Of a stretch of DNA of 64,000 nucleotides, positions 9,847 to 20,515 are shown one piece after another. The stretch spans positions 92,120 to 156,119 of the forward strand of contig CACNWC010000001.1 of NCBI GenBank assembly GCA_902624075.1. The letters are read 5' to 3'. The stretch comes from an uncultured Pelagibacteraceae bacterium. Its GTDB lineage: Bacteria > Pseudomonadota > Alphaproteobacteria > Pelagibacterales > Pelagibacteraceae. Positions within the stretch are counted from its first letter, which is position 1. Each line of letters starts with the position of its first letter. The translations under genes were made by a program, and so were the position numbers. Below the pieces are notes generated by a model. The model had not been told where the DNA came from, searched no databases, and was given only the letters and a program-made list of their open reading frames with translations.

Positions 9847-10267
9847 ATTTTCTATTATAAAGTTCTTCGAAATCAATTTTCTTTTCAAATTTGATTCCCG
9901 GATAACCTGAATTGTTAAGTAAATCTAAAAAGGCTTTTTCTAAATCTGGATAAATTTCTTTTTGAGCCTCACAAAGAATGATTTTTTCTAAATCTTTTTT
10001 ATCTTTTATACTTTCATCAACTTTTATAATTGTTGCAAAAATTATTTCAAAAAATGCTTTTTTTTTACTATTATTTTTGTCTTCAAACTTAAGAACTGTA
10101 TTAATCTCAACAATCTTATCTTTCAATGCTTTAGATGTTATTTCAATATTTAAATGATATTTTGAAATATTATCCTTTACAAATAAGTAAGTTTCAATGT
10201 CAGGAGTTTCGCTAGATAAATCTTTTACAAATTTACTTAAAATTTTATAATTTTTTGTCATTGTCAT
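9839..10267 (-). CDS. secB: protein-export chaperone SecB
   Basis: ORF; YKILSKFVKDLSSETPDIETYLF, divergent SecB; synteny beside dnaQ as in other alphaproteobacteria. Start may be internal ATG (10261). Confidence 0.8.
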   Translation of the reverse strand: MTMTKNYKILSKFVKDLSSETPDIETYLFVKDNISKYHLNIEITSKALKDKIVEINTVLKFEDKNNSKKKAFFEIIFATIIKVDESIKDKKDLEKIILCEAQKEIYPDLEKAFLDLLNNSGYPGIKFEKKIDFEELYNRKFN

Positions 10268-10667
10268 TTTCTATATCTTCAAACTCGCCATCTATAAAGT
10301 TTTCATTGTTTCTTTTTGGTTTAACATTTTTAGAAAATTTTTTTAGAAGAATTTTTCTTGTTATCGGAAATATAAGTAGAAATCCGATTGTATCTGTAAC
10401 AAATCCTGGCATCATTAACATTAAAGCAGCAAAGGCTATTGCTGCTCCAGATATAATCTCATAAGCAGGTAGCTCATTTTTGATAATTTGAGAAATACCT
10501 GATTTAATTGTATTTAAACCCTCATATCTTGCATAGAATACACCGACAATGGCAGTAATGAATATTAATGAAATTGTATAAAAAGCCCCAATCTGTGAGC
10601 CAATTTTTATAAAAAGGTAAATTTCAATTATTGGTATTAAAATTATGGAAAATATAACTGAGTTCAT
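10245..10667 (-). CDS. fxsA: FxsA family membrane protein
   Basis: ORF; IPIIEIYLFIKIGSQIGAFYTISLIFITAIVGVFYARYEGL, MLMMPGFVTDTIGFLLIFP. Confidence 0.88.
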   Translation of the reverse strand: MNSVIFSIILIPIIEIYLFIKIGSQIGAFYTISLIFITAIVGVFYARYEGLNTIKSGISQIIKNELPAYEIISGAAIAFAALMLMMPGFVTDTIGFLLIFPITRKILLKKFSKNVKPKRNNENFIDGEFEDIENDNDKKL

Positions 10668-10724
10668 TTGTCTTTAATGTAATTGTTAGTTGAAATTATT
10701 CAACATAGTAATTACTATAAATAT

Positions 10725-11321
10725 ATGAATTACAGTTTTGAGTATATTGACATTATTTTACTTGCAATGATTGCAGGATTTATTTTTTTAAGATTAAGAG
10801 GCATCCTTGGCAAAAGAACAGGTTTTGAGGGTAAAATTAACCCACAGTTCGAAAATGTTTTAAAAAATATTCATCCAGAAAAAGATATTAAAATCAAAGA
10901 CAATTTTGACGAAGAAGATCAAAAAGAATTTTTGAAAGGTGCAAGGATTGCTTATGAAACAATTATTACTGATTTTAGTGACAAGGATAACAAGTTAATA
11001 AAAAGTAAACCACTTTTAAGTAAAAAAATACATGACCAGTTTAATGAGGCTCTCATAGAAAGAGGAAACAAAGGTCATTATGCTGAAATAACATTTATTG
11101 GGCTAAATTCAGCAGAGATAAAAGATCATAAAAAAACTAATAATATATTAAAAGTCACTGTCGATTTTGTAGCCGAGGTAATAACTTGTATTAAAGATAA
11201 AGAAAAAAAAATTATATCTGGTGACCCAGAAAAAATAAAAAAAATATATGATACCTGGACATTCTCGAGAGATATGAGATCGAATAATCCTAATTGGTAT
11301 TTAGTAGATATATTAACTTAA
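10725..11321 (+). CDS. Tim44-like domain protein
   Basis: ORF 10683-11321 (TTG) with better ATG at 10725; LLAMIAGFIFLRLRGILGKRTGFE, EFLKGARIAYETIITDFSDKD, WTFSRDMRSNNPNWYLVDI. Confidence 0.8.
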   Translation: MNYSFEYIDIILLAMIAGFIFLRLRGILGKRTGFEGKINPQFENVLKNIHPEKDIKIKDNFDEEDQKEFLKGARIAYETIITDFSDKDNKLIKSKPLLSKKIHDQFNEALIERGNKGHYAEITFIGLNSAEIKDHKKTNNILKVTVDFVAEVITCIKDKEKKIISGDPEKIKKIYDTWTFSRDMRSNNPNWYLVDILT

Positions 11322-11741
11322 TTGATAAGTAAAATTTCAAAAAAAGATAAAAAAGATTGGGAAAATTTTTTATCAAAAAATGAAAATCTTCCTGATAAAG
11401 ATTCTAAATTAAAAAATAGAAAAACTAAAAAAGAATTAGTTTTTGATTTACATGGTTATTCATTGGATGAAGCTAATGAAAAAGTGAAAAATTTAATCCA
11501 AGACGCATACAATAATAATTTTAATAAATTAATAATTGTAACTGGAAAAGGATTACACTCTCAAAATGAAAAAGATCCTTATGTTTCTAAAGATCTTGGT
11601 ATATTGAAAAATTCAGTCCCTGAATTTATTAGAAATAATAATGAATTAATGAATATGATAAGCGATATTCAATCAGCGAATATAGATGATGGTGGTAGTG
11701 GAGCTTTTTATATTTTTTTAAAAAAAAAAGATAAATTATAA
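11322..11741 (+). CDS. Smr domain endonuclease-like protein
   Basis: ORF with TTG start; VFDLHGYSLDEANEKV, LIIVTGKGLHS, ANIDDGGSGAFYIFLKK. Confidence 0.85.
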   Translation: MISKISKKDKKDWENFLSKNENLPDKDSKLKNRKTKKELVFDLHGYSLDEANEKVKNLIQDAYNNNFNKLIIVTGKGLHSQNEKDPYVSKDLGILKNSVPEFIRNNNELMNMISDIQSANIDDGGSGAFYIFLKKKDKL

Positions 11742-11744
11742 TAA

Positions 11745-13118
11745 TTATAAAATAAACTTTGATAGATCTGTATCTTTTACTAAATTATCAAGGTTTTTAG
11801 TTATATATTCTTTATCTATTATTATTTTATCTCCCGATCTATCTGTAGCTGTAAAACTTATATCATCTAATATTTTTTCTATAATTGTGTGTAGTCTTCT
11901 TGCCCCAATATTTTCAACAGTAGCATTAACTTCTGAGGCAATTTTAGCTATAGCATCAATTCCATCTTCAGAAAATTCTAGATCCACATTTTCAGTTTTA
12001 AGTAAAGCTACATATTGTTTAATTAAACTATAATCAGGTTCTTTTAATATTCTTTTAAAATCATCACTTGTTAATGCTTCTAATTCTACTCTTATTGGTA
12101 ATCTACCCTGTAATTCAGGTAATAAGTCAGACGGTTTAGCTAGCTGAAAAGCACCAGATGCTATAAATAAAATGTGATCAGTTTTTATCGGGCCATATTT
12201 AGTATTAACTGTTGTTCCTTCAATTAATGGTAAAAGATCTCTTTGAACACCTTCTCTAGACACGTCTCCACCAACTCTATCAGTTCTGCCAGAAATTTTA
12301 TCTATTTCATCTAAAAAAACTATTCCATTATTTTCAGTAGAAATTTTGGCGGCCTTAATAATTTTATCTTGCTCTATTAACTTATCAGACTCATCATTAA
12401 TTAAAATTTCATGAGAATCTTTTACAGTCATTTTTTTCTTTTTTTCTTTAGACCCCATAGATTTACCCAACATTTCTCCAATGTTAATCATCCCAACATT
12501 AGCACCTGGCATTCCTGGAATCTCAAATGAGGTAGAATTACCTCCACTACTATCACTTACAGCAATTTCTATTTCGTTATTATCAAGGTCGCCATTTCTT
12601 AATCTTTTTCTAAAACTTTCTCTAGTAGCTAAACTTGCTTTTTTTCCAACCAATGCATCTAAAACTTTCTCCTCCGCTAACTTTTGAGCTTTTGCGTGAA
12701 CTTCTTTTCTTTTTTTTATTTTTTCCATTGAAATTGCTATCTCAATTAAATCTCTTATTATTTGTTCAACATCTCTTCCTACATAACCAACTTCTGTAAA
12801 TCTTGTAGCTTCAACTTTAACAAATGGTGCTTCTGCTAATTTTGATAATCTTCTGGAAATTTCTGTTTTACCAACACCAGTCGGTCCAATCATTAAGATA
12901 TTTTTTGGTAAAACTTCATTTCTCATTTCACCTTCTAATGCTTGTCTTCTCCATCTGTTTCTTAGAGCAACAGCAACAGCTCTTTTTGCTTTGTTTTGTC
13001 CAACTACAAATCTATCTAATTCTGAAACAATTTCTCTTGGGGACAGTGAACTTCCTAAGCCAGCTTCTTTTTTTGAATTTTTATCTTTTGGATGTAAGGG
13101 TGTAACGTTTGATTCCAT
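11745..13118 (-). CDS. hslU: ATP-dependent protease ATPase subunit HslU
   Basis: [57 protein letters not shown]. Confidence 0.97.
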   Translation of the reverse strand: MESNVTPLHPKDKNSKKEAGLGSSLSPREIVSELDRFVVGQNKAKRAVAVALRNRWRRQALEGEMRNEVLPKNILMIGPTGVGKTEISRRLSKLAEAPFVKVEATRFTEVGYVGRDVEQIIRDLIEIAISMEKIKKRKEVHAKAQKLAEEKVLDALVGKKASLATRESFRKRLRNGDLDNNEIEIAVSDSSGGNSTSFEIPGMPGANVGMINIGEMLGKSMGSKEKKKKMTVKDSHEILINDESDKLIEQDKIIKAAKISTENNGIVFLDEIDKISGRTDRVGGDVSREGVQRDLLPLIEGTTVNTKYGPIKTDHILFIASGAFQLAKPSDLLPELQGRLPIRVELEALTSDDFKRILKEPDYSLIKQYVALLKTENVDLEFSEDGIDAIAKIASEVNATVENIGARRLHTIIEKILDDISFTATDRSGDKIIIDKEYITKNLDNLVKDTDLSKFIL

Positions 13119-13633
13119 TATATTTTTTCTACTTTAACATTATTGTTAGTGAATACGCATATTTCTGCTGCAACTTCTATTGCTTTTTTTGCAACTTCCT
13201 CAGCGCCCATTCCTGTCCCAATTAAAACTTTTCCAGCTGCAAGAGCGTAGTTACCTCCTGAACCAATACCAATGATATCACCTTCTGGTTCAAGAACATC
13301 ACCTGTACCTGAAATAATATAACTATTTTCTTTATCACCTATAGCCATCAAAGCTTCTAGTCTTCTTAAATATTTATCTGTACGCCAATCTTTAGCTAAC
13401 TCTACAGCAGCCCTTGATAAATTACCTGCGTGCTTTTCCAATTTTGCTTCTAACCTTTCAAATAAAGTTAATGCATCAGCTGTTGATCCTGCAAATCCTG
13501 CAACAACACCTCTCTTTTCAATTTTTCTGACTTTTGAAGCTGTACTTTTAACAACGGTATTACCCATGCTCACTTGACCATCACCAGCCACAACTACCTC
13601 TTTATTTTTTCTTACTAATACTATTGTTGTCAT
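13118..13633 (-). CDS. hslV: ATP-dependent protease peptidase subunit HslV
   Basis: [57 protein letters not shown]. Confidence 0.97.
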   Translation of the reverse strand: MTTIVLVRKNKEVVVAGDGQVSMGNTVVKSTASKVRKIEKRGVVAGFAGSTADALTLFERLEAKLEKHAGNLSRAAVELAKDWRTDKYLRRLEALMAIGDKENSYIISGTGDVLEPEGDIIGIGSGGNYALAAGKVLIGTGMGAEEVAKKAIEVAAEICVFTNNNVKVEKI

Positions 13634-13725
13634 ACATGTTAAATGGATACTAATTTTAATAGTTCAAGACTAGGTTTAGTAATATTGCCATAATTGAATA
13701 ATATATGTATACCTGTTTTTAAATT

Positions 13726-14316
13726 ATGGCTCGTAAAGGTAAAATTAGTAGAAAAACTAAAGAGACAAGCATAAGTGTTGATCTAAATATTGACGGCAAA
13801 GGTAAATATAAAATTGACACTGGCATAGGCTTCCTTAATCATATGCTTGAACAATTATCAAAGCATTCATTGATTGATATGAACATCAAAGCAAAAGGAG
13901 ATACTCATATTGATCTTCATCATACGACTGAAGATACTGGAATTGCAATTGGAGAGGCATTAAAAAAAGCTTTGAACAAATCTATTGGCATAAGAAGATA
14001 TGCACATGCAATGATACCTATGGATGAAACCTTATCACGGGTTGCTATCGATATATCCAACAGGCCTTATTTAATTTGGAAGGTAAAACTTAAAGTAGAA
14101 AAACTAGGTGAAATGGATACAGAATTATTTAAAGAGTGGTTTCAGGCTTTTTCACAGGCAGCCGGAATTACTTTGCATGTTGAAAATATTTATGGTGATA
14201 ATAGTCACCATATTATCGAGTCTTGCTTTAAGGGATTAGCAAGATCTTTAAGAACAGCATTAGAAATGGACCCGAGGAATAAAAAATCAATTCCTTCTAC
14301 CAAAGGTTCTTTATAA
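13726..14316 (+). CDS. hisB: imidazoleglycerol-phosphate dehydratase
   Basis: [54 protein letters not shown]. Confidence 0.97.
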   Translation: MARKGKISRKTKETSISVDLNIDGKGKYKIDTGIGFLNHMLEQLSKHSLIDMNIKAKGDTHIDLHHTTEDTGIAIGEALKKALNKSIGIRRYAHAMIPMDETLSRVAIDISNRPYLIWKVKLKVEKLGEMDTELFKEWFQAFSQAAGITLHVENIYGDNSHHIIESCFKGLARSLRTALEMDPRNKKSIPSTKGSL

Positions 14317-14321
14317 GTTTA

Positions 14322-14951
14322 ATGAAAGTTACAATTGTTGACTATAATTCGGGTAATATAAGCTCGGTAATAAACTCTTTTAGAGAAGTTGCTAATGACA
14401 AAGTAAGTATTATGGTGACTTCTGATCTAAATAAAATTAAATCAAGTGATAAAATAGTTTTACCAGGGCAGGGTTCATTTAAGAATTGTATGGATGCCTT
14501 AAACAAGATCAAAGGCCTCCCAGATACTCTTAACGAATTTGCAATAACTAATAAAAAACCTCTTCTTGGAATTTGTGTTGGTTTACAAATGTTTGCTGAT
14601 ATAGGTTATGAAGAAACTGAAACCAAAGGATTAGGCTGGATTTCAGGAAAAGTTTCGAAAATAAATAATCAAAATGGAAAGTATAAACTTCCTCATATTG
14701 GTTGGAATGAAATTAATATTGTCAAAGAGAGCAAAATTTTACAAAATATAAAAAATAATTCTCATATGTATTTTGTACATAGCTATGAATTTATACCAAA
14801 TGATAAAAACGTAATTTCAGCTACAACAGATTACTCATCAGATATTGTTTGTTCTATTGAAAAAGAAAATATTTTTGGAACTCAATTTCACCCAGAAAAG
14901 AGTGATAAAATTGGTTTAAATCTAATTAAAAATTTTTTAAATTTAAAATAG
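14322..14951 (+). CDS. hisH: imidazole glycerol phosphate synthase subunit HisH
   Basis: ORF; DYNSGNISSV, LPGQGSFKNCM, LGICVGLQMFADIG, FGTQFHPEKS. Confidence 0.96.
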   Translation: MKVTIVDYNSGNISSVINSFREVANDKVSIMVTSDLNKIKSSDKIVLPGQGSFKNCMDALNKIKGLPDTLNEFAITNKKPLLGICVGLQMFADIGYEETETKGLGWISGKVSKINNQNGKYKLPHIGWNEINIVKESKILQNIKNNSHMYFVHSYEFIPNDKNVISATTDYSSDIVCSIEKENIFGTQFHPEKSDKIGLNLIKNFLNLK

Positions 14952-15673
14952 TGAAAATATTTCCAGCCATAGATATTAAGGATAAAAAGTGTGTAAGATT
15001 AGTTAAAGGAGATTTTGACAATAAAAGGGAATATGAAATGTCTCCAATTGAACAAGCAGGAAAATACAATAATCTTGGTTTTAAAAATTTACATATTGTT
15101 GATTTAGATGGAGCTTTAACTGGTGAAACAGTTAATCAAGATATTATTAAAGACATAGTTGTTAAATTTAATCTTAAAGTTGAGATAGGTGGTGGTGTCA
15201 GAAATTTTGATAGTGTTCAAAAATATATCGATGTCGGTGTTGAGAAAGTAATTTTAGGAAGCGCTGCTATAAAAGACAAAAAATTCTTAAAAGAAGCATG
15301 TAAAAAATTTCCTAATAAAATTGCTTTAGGTTTAGATGCTAAAGATGGATATTTGTCAGTTTCAGGTTGGAAAGAAAGTTCTAATCAATTAACTTTAGAT
15401 TATTTGAAAGAAGTCAACGACTATGGTGTTAGTAGATTAATCTATACTGATATAAACAGGGATGGTACGAAACAAAGCCCAAATTTTGTTGAAACATCAA
15501 AAGTTGCTGAATTATCAAATTGTCCAGTGATTATTTCTGGTGGAGTATCATCAATAGATGATATTAAAAAAGCAAAGAATTTAAAAAATATTGAAGGTAT
15601 AATAGTTGGTAAAGCTATTTATGATGGTGATATTGAATTAGAGGAACTACTAAAAGAAGATGCTCAAAAATAG
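14951..15673 (+). CDS. hisA: 1-(5-phosphoribosyl)-5-[(5-phosphoribosylamino)methylideneamino]imidazole-4-carboxamide isomerase
   Basis: ORF (GTG start); [36 protein letters not shown]. Confidence 0.96.
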   Translation: MKIFPAIDIKDKKCVRLVKGDFDNKREYEMSPIEQAGKYNNLGFKNLHIVDLDGALTGETVNQDIIKDIVVKFNLKVEIGGGVRNFDSVQKYIDVGVEKVILGSAAIKDKKFLKEACKKFPNKIALGLDAKDGYLSVSGWKESSNQLTLDYLKEVNDYGVSRLIYTDINRDGTKQSPNFVETSKVAELSNCPVIISGGVSSIDDIKKAKNLKNIEGIIVGKAIYDGDIELEELLKEDAQK

Positions 15674-16415
15674 AATTATTCCTTGTTTAGATGTTAAGAA
15701 TGGCCGAGTTGTCAAAGGTATAAATTTTGTTGATTTAAAAGATGCAGGAGATCCCGTTGAACAAGCTAAAATTTATAGTGATGGTGGAGCAGATGAAATT
15801 TGTTTTTTAGATATTACTGCTTCAAATGAAAATAGAGATATTATTTATGATGTTGTAGAGAAAACTTCAAAAAAATGTTTTGTTCCTTTAACTGTAGGAG
15901 GTGGAATTAGGAGTGTAGAGGATATTAATAAATTACTTAATTGTGGTGCCGACAAAGTCTCAATAAATACTGCAGCAGTTGAAAATTCAAAAGTTGTTAT
16001 AGAAAGTTCAAAAAAGTTTGGGGCTCAATGTATCGTAGTTGCAATCGATGCAAAAAAAAATGGAGACAAATGGGAAGTATTCACTCACGGAGGAAGAAAT
16101 AATAGCGGTATTGATGCATTGGAGTATGCAAAAAAAATGGAAAAAAATGGTGCAGGAGAGTTGTTAGTCACTTCAATGGATCGTGATGGAACTCAAGTTG
16201 GTTATGATATTGATCTAATGTCAAAAATTTCATCTAAAGTAAATATCCCTGTTATTGCATCTGGTGGTGTAGGTAATTTAGACCATTTAGTTGATGGAAT
16301 TAAATTGGGAAAAGCTAGTGCAGTTTTAGCAGCTTCTATATTTCATTACGGAAAACACTCTGTAAAAGAAGCCAAGGATTATTTGGACTCAAAAGGAATA
16401 CCTGTTAGAATTTAG
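15660..16415 (+). CDS. hisF: imidazole glycerol phosphate synthase subunit HisF
   Basis: [47 protein letters not shown]. Confidence 0.97.
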   Translation: MLKNRIIPCLDVKNGRVVKGINFVDLKDAGDPVEQAKIYSDGGADEICFLDITASNENRDIIYDVVEKTSKKCFVPLTVGGGIRSVEDINKLLNCGADKVSINTAAVENSKVVIESSKKFGAQCIVVAIDAKKNGDKWEVFTHGGRNNSGIDALEYAKKMEKNGAGELLVTSMDRDGTQVGYDIDLMSKISSKVNIPVIASGGVGNLDHLVDGIKLGKASAVLAASIFHYGKHSVKEAKDYLDSKGIPVRI

Positions 16416-16416
16416 T

Positions 16417-16689
16417 ATGTTCGATAGTCTAAATAATTTAATTCAAATTATTAGAGAAAGAAAAGAAAAACCTATTGAGGGTTCATATACAAACAAGTTA
16501 CTTAGGGATAATTCTTTAAGTAAAGCGAAAGTACTAGAGGAAATTAATGAACTTATTGAGGCTGTAGAAAAAGATACCAATAAGATACATGAATGTGCGG
16601 ACGTCCTTTATCATTTAATCGTTTACCTAGAAGCAAACGATATTAAAATTGAAGATGTAATGGATGAACTTAAAAAGAGGAGAAAATAG
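16417..16689 (+). CDS. hisE: phosphoribosyl-ATP pyrophosphatase
   Basis: ORF; SYTNKLLRDNSLSKAKVLEEINELIEAVEK, ADVLYHLIVYLE. Confidence 0.9.
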   Translation: MFDSLNNLIQIIRERKEKPIEGSYTNKLLRDNSLSKAKVLEEINELIEAVEKDTNKIHECADVLYHLIVYLEANDIKIEDVMDELKKRRK

Positions 16690-16701
16690 AAAGGATGACG
16701 T

Positions 16702-16917
16702 ATGAAACATGTTACCAAAAAGAGACATATTGCTAAGACCTTAACTTGGCGAATTTTAGCAACAACTGATACTTTTTTAATTGCTTGGTTTATAACTGGC
16801 GAATGGAATTGGGCTGGTGCTATAGCTGGCATGGAGGTTATTACTAAAATGTTTTTATATTATTTTCATGAAAGAGCTTGGTATAAATATATAAAGTTTG
16901 GACTAGAAGAAAAATAG
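16702..16917 (+). CDS. DUF2061 family small membrane protein
   Basis: ORF; KKRHIAKTLTWRILATTDTFLIAWFITG, FYYFHERAWYK-like C-terminus. Confidence 0.82.
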   Translation: MKHVTKKRHIAKTLTWRILATTDTFLIAWFITGEWNWAGAIAGMEVITKMFLYYFHERAWYKYIKFGLEEK

Positions 16918-16946
16918 TGTTATTTTTTATTTAATTAAAATCTTTC

Positions 16947-17312
16947 ATGAATTACGATAATAATAATATCTTCGCAAAAATTCTAAGAGGTGAAATACCT
17001 TGTAAAAAAATTTATGAAGATAATTATGTGTTATCATTTCATGACATAAATCCACAAAAAAAAATACATGCTTTAGTAATTCCAAAAGGTAAATACATTG
17101 ATCTTGATGATTTTAGTGAGAAAGCTTCGTCAGATGAAATGGTAGGACTTTTGAAAGGGATTAATATCGTTGCAAAAAAATTGGGCATCTCAGTTGATAA
17201 TGGTAAAGGTTATAGAACATTAACAAACATTAGTGAGCATGGAGGCCAAGAAGTTCCTCATTTGCACTTTCATTTGTTTGGAGGTGAAAGAGTTGGTAAA
17301 ATGGTTGAGTGA
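16947..17312 (+). CDS. HIT family protein (HinT-like)
   Basis: ORF; NIFAKILRGEIPCKKIYEDNYVLSFHDINPQ, HGGQEVPHLHFHLFGGE histidine triad. Confidence 0.93.
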   Translation: MNYDNNNIFAKILRGEIPCKKIYEDNYVLSFHDINPQKKIHALVIPKGKYIDLDDFSEKASSDEMVGLLKGINIVAKKLGISVDNGKGYRTLTNISEHGGQEVPHLHFHLFGGERVGKMVE

Positions 17313-17812
17313 GAAAAAAAGTAGATAGAAATTATTTGGAAATACAATCACTTGATGATTTAGTTGAATCAAAAAAACCTTCTAAAGAATTTTTCATAGA
17401 ATTAATTGATCCCGCAAATTTTCATTTAAATAAATTTTTTTATAAGAATATTGGAAAAAAACATCATTGGGTTGATCGACTTATTTGGACTGATAAACAG
17501 TGGACTGATTATACTGGCGATAAAAAAGTAAAAACATTTATTTTAAAAAAACACGAAGATCTTGTTGGATACTATGAGATTATTACACATTTAGATCAAA
17601 ATGAGACAGAAATAGCATACTTTGGAATATTAGAGGAATACCAAAATCAAAAGTTAGGTTCATTTCTTCTAACTTCAGCAATTAAAAATTCTTTTTCATC
17701 AAACCCCGATAGAGTTTGGGTTCACACATGCTCTCTAGATCATAAAAATGCTTTGAGCAATTATTTATCTAGAGGCATGAAAATTTTTAAAAAGGAAACG
17801 ATATCAATATAA
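17309..17812 (+). CDS. GNAT family N-acetyltransferase
   Basis: ORF (GTG start); GYYEIITHLDQNETEIAYFGILEEYQNQKLGSFLLTSAI. Confidence 0.8.
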   Translation: MRKKVDRNYLEIQSLDDLVESKKPSKEFFIELIDPANFHLNKFFYKNIGKKHHWVDRLIWTDKQWTDYTGDKKVKTFILKKHEDLVGYYEIITHLDQNETEIAYFGILEEYQNQKLGSFLLTSAIKNSFSSNPDRVWVHTCSLDHKNALSNYLSRGMKIFKKETISI

Positions 17813-18361
17813 TTAATTTTGTGTAGGTAAATTAAATATTTTTTTTTGAATTTTTTGATTTATTACTAAAGAGGATAAATAAGTTGAGCTTAAATTTTGA
17901 TACATATCAATAGTTTGCCAACCTATTAAATAATGACTTTTTCTATCAAAAAACATTTCAAAAATATTATCATTTTCAATGAATTGAAAACTTATGAAAG
18001 TATCTTCTATGGAATTTATCTTCATTTTGTTTATTTTATTTAGTAAAAAATCTTTATCTAGAATTAAATTTAAAGGTGTTTTCTTTAAAGGATAATTATA
18101 ATAACTACTTGTTGTTTTAATAACTAATGACTTTCCATTCGATACTAAAATTTTTTTATTTTTTAAATCATACTCACAAAAAATTTTCTTTGGATATTGT
18201 ATAATACAATTTCCTTTTTCAGATTTTCCGTTAATATTTTGTTCAAAATTAAAAGATAAATTATCTATTTTATTTAAATTATATATTATTTTTTTTTTTA
18301 CTGATGCAGAGCTCTCTGACGTTAGAAATATAAATATTATAAATAAATAAAATTTTTGCAT
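17813..18361 (-). CDS. lolA: LolA-like outer membrane lipoprotein carrier protein
   Basis: ORF; N-terminal signal peptide, LSFNFEQNINGKSEKGNCIIQYPKKIFCEYD; adjacent to ftsK as in alphaproteobacteria. Confidence 0.7.
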   Translation of the reverse strand: MQKFYLFIIFIFLTSESSASVKKKIIYNLNKIDNLSFNFEQNINGKSEKGNCIIQYPKKIFCEYDLKNKKILVSNGKSLVIKTTSSYYNYPLKKTPLNLILDKDFLLNKINKMKINSIEDTFISFQFIENDNIFEMFFDRKSHYLIGWQTIDMYQNLSSTYLSSLVINQKIQKKIFNLPTQN

Positions 18362-20484
18362 TAAAGTACATCACGTTTTCCAACATGATTTGCTTTACTT
18401 ACAATTCCCTCAGCTTCCATCATGTCAATAATTCTTGCCGCACGATTATAACCAATTTGAAGTTTTCTCTGTAAAAATGAAGTTGAAGCTTTTCCCTCTG
18501 ATTTAATAATTTCAACTGCTGTTCCATAGAGTTCATCTCTATCGCCTTGATTTTTAGAATTTTCATTAATTTCTCTCTCATCTGCAAAATTTAAAATTTC
18601 ATCAATGTAATCAGGTTCAGCTTGTGATCTTAGAAAATTATTTATTTTTTCGATTTCTTTTTCAGACACAAAGGGCGCGTGAATTCTTACAATTTTATTT
18701 GCTGATGACATGTAAAGCATATCACCTTTTCCTAATAACTGTTCTGCTCCTTGTTCTCCCAAAATAGTTCTACTATCTATTTTTGATGTAACTTGAAATG
18801 AAATTCTTCTCGGAAAGTTAGCTTTTATTGTACCTGTTATTACATCAACACTTGGTCTTTGAGTTGCCATTATTATGTGTATTCCAGCTGCTCTAGCCAT
18901 TTGTGATAATTTTTGAATGTAATTTTCAATTTCTTTACCTGCCACTAGCATTAAATCAGACATTTCATCAACGACAACAACTATGTAGGGCATAGGTAAT
19001 TTATGTTTTGCATTATACCCATCAATGTTTCTCACGCCTTCTTTCGTCATTAGCCTGTATCTGCTTTCCATTTCTTTAACAACCCAACCTAAAACGGAAG
19101 CTGCTTTTTTTGCCTCTGTAATCACGGGGCAAAGAAGGTGAGGCACTCCCTCATAGGTAGATAGCTCAAGCATTTTTGGATCAATTAAAATAAATTTACA
19201 TTTTTCTGGAGAATGTCGGAAAAGTAAAGATAAAATTATTGTATTAATACAAACTGATTTTCCAGATCCAGTCGTTCCAGCAATTAAAAGATGTGGCATT
19301 GATGCTAAATCTCCGATAATAGGTGTCCCTGATATACTTTTACCCAAAGCTATTGGCAATTTAATATCTTTTTTTTTGAAATCAGAATGATTCAATATTT
19401 CACTTAAATAAACATTCTCTCTAGATAAATTAGGCAGTTCTATACCCACGGTGTTACTTCCTGGAATAGTTGATATTCTGGCGGACTCCGAGCTTGTATT
19501 TCTAGCTATATCATCAGATAAATTAATTATTTTGGAAACTTTGATACCTGCAGCTGGTTCAAATTCATTTAATGTCACAACTGGGCCTTGACTTATTTTT
19601 TTAATAGTACCATCAACTCCAAAATCTAGAAGAATCTTTTCAAGGAATTCTGCATTATTATTTTCATTTTTTTCTAATTTAGCTTTATTATTTTTAGAGG
19701 GTTTTTCTAATAATTCAATCGAAGGTATTTTAAACTTTGTAGAATTTTGTGAAACACTTCTTTCTGTTTTTATAAAAGGTAAATCTTCTTGAATTAAATT
19801 TTTTATTTCTTCTTCAGGAATATATTCATTGATTACTTCATTTTTGTTTGTGTATATTTTATCATTTTTCTTAAATAAATAATGAATAAATTTTTTAATA
19901 TTTTGTATAAAAACTTTAATATTAAAATTAATACTTTTTAAAAAAATAAATGATATTATTAAAATTAAAATGTAATAAAAAATATTTTCATTTAAATTAA
20001 TTAATTCTCTTAATATACTTTGATTTAGAAAGTTTCCAACAAAACCACCATTTCCATTTATATATAAACTAAAAGTCTTTGTATAAAAATAATCAAAAAA
20101 AAGAGATCCTACCAAAGAATAAATTGTTATATAAAAGATATTTTCAATAAATAAAAAAATTTTTTTATTTTTAAAAATATTTATGCCAGTAAATATAAAA
20201 GTTAATGGTATTAAAAAGGAGACTAAACCCACAGATTGAAAAAAAAAATCAGATACGTAACTACCCTGAAATCCTAAAATATTCTTAATTTCAGTATTTT
20301 CTGGAAAAATGAAATTTGGATCTTCAGGAGAATATGAGATTAGAGATATTAGTAGTAAAATTCCTAAAATAGATATTAAGATACCTGAAATTTCAATTAA
20401 TCTTCTTAAAATAAAAATTAATATTGAATTAATTAGTTTTTTTATATCCATTTTTGATGAATCAAATTTACCACTTTGTATCAT
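18361..20484 (-). CDS. ftsK: DNA translocase FtsK
   Basis: ORF; N-terminal TM segments, HLLIAGTTGSGKSVCINTII, DPKMLELSTYEGVPHLLCPVITEAKKA, C-terminal winged-helix QIGYNRAARIIDMMEAEGIV. Confidence 0.96.
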   Translation of the reverse strand: MIQSGKFDSSKMDIKKLINSILIFILRRLIEISGILISILGILLLISLISYSPEDPNFIFPENTEIKNILGFQGSYVSDFFFQSVGLVSFLIPLTFIFTGINIFKNKKIFLFIENIFYITIYSLVGSLFFDYFYTKTFSLYINGNGGFVGNFLNQSILRELINLNENIFYYILILIISFIFLKSINFNIKVFIQNIKKFIHYLFKKNDKIYTNKNEVINEYIPEEEIKNLIQEDLPFIKTERSVSQNSTKFKIPSIELLEKPSKNNKAKLEKNENNNAEFLEKILLDFGVDGTIKKISQGPVVTLNEFEPAAGIKVSKIINLSDDIARNTSSESARISTIPGSNTVGIELPNLSRENVYLSEILNHSDFKKKDIKLPIALGKSISGTPIIGDLASMPHLLIAGTTGSGKSVCINTIILSLLFRHSPEKCKFILIDPKMLELSTYEGVPHLLCPVITEAKKAASVLGWVVKEMESRYRLMTKEGVRNIDGYNAKHKLPMPYIVVVVDEMSDLMLVAGKEIENYIQKLSQMARAAGIHIIMATQRPSVDVITGTIKANFPRRISFQVTSKIDSRTILGEQGAEQLLGKGDMLYMSSANKIVRIHAPFVSEKEIEKINNFLRSQAEPDYIDEILNFADEREINENSKNQGDRDELYGTAVEIIKSEGKASTSFLQRKLQIGYNRAARIIDMMEAEGIVSKANHVGKRDVL

Positions 20485-20515
20485 CTAATTTTTATTGTTA
20501 AAATTAAAATTTATT

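Noticed and set aside
12824-13105. 93-aa plus-strand ORF inside hslU
   Set aside because: Antisense to a well-supported gene and low-complexity hydrophobic
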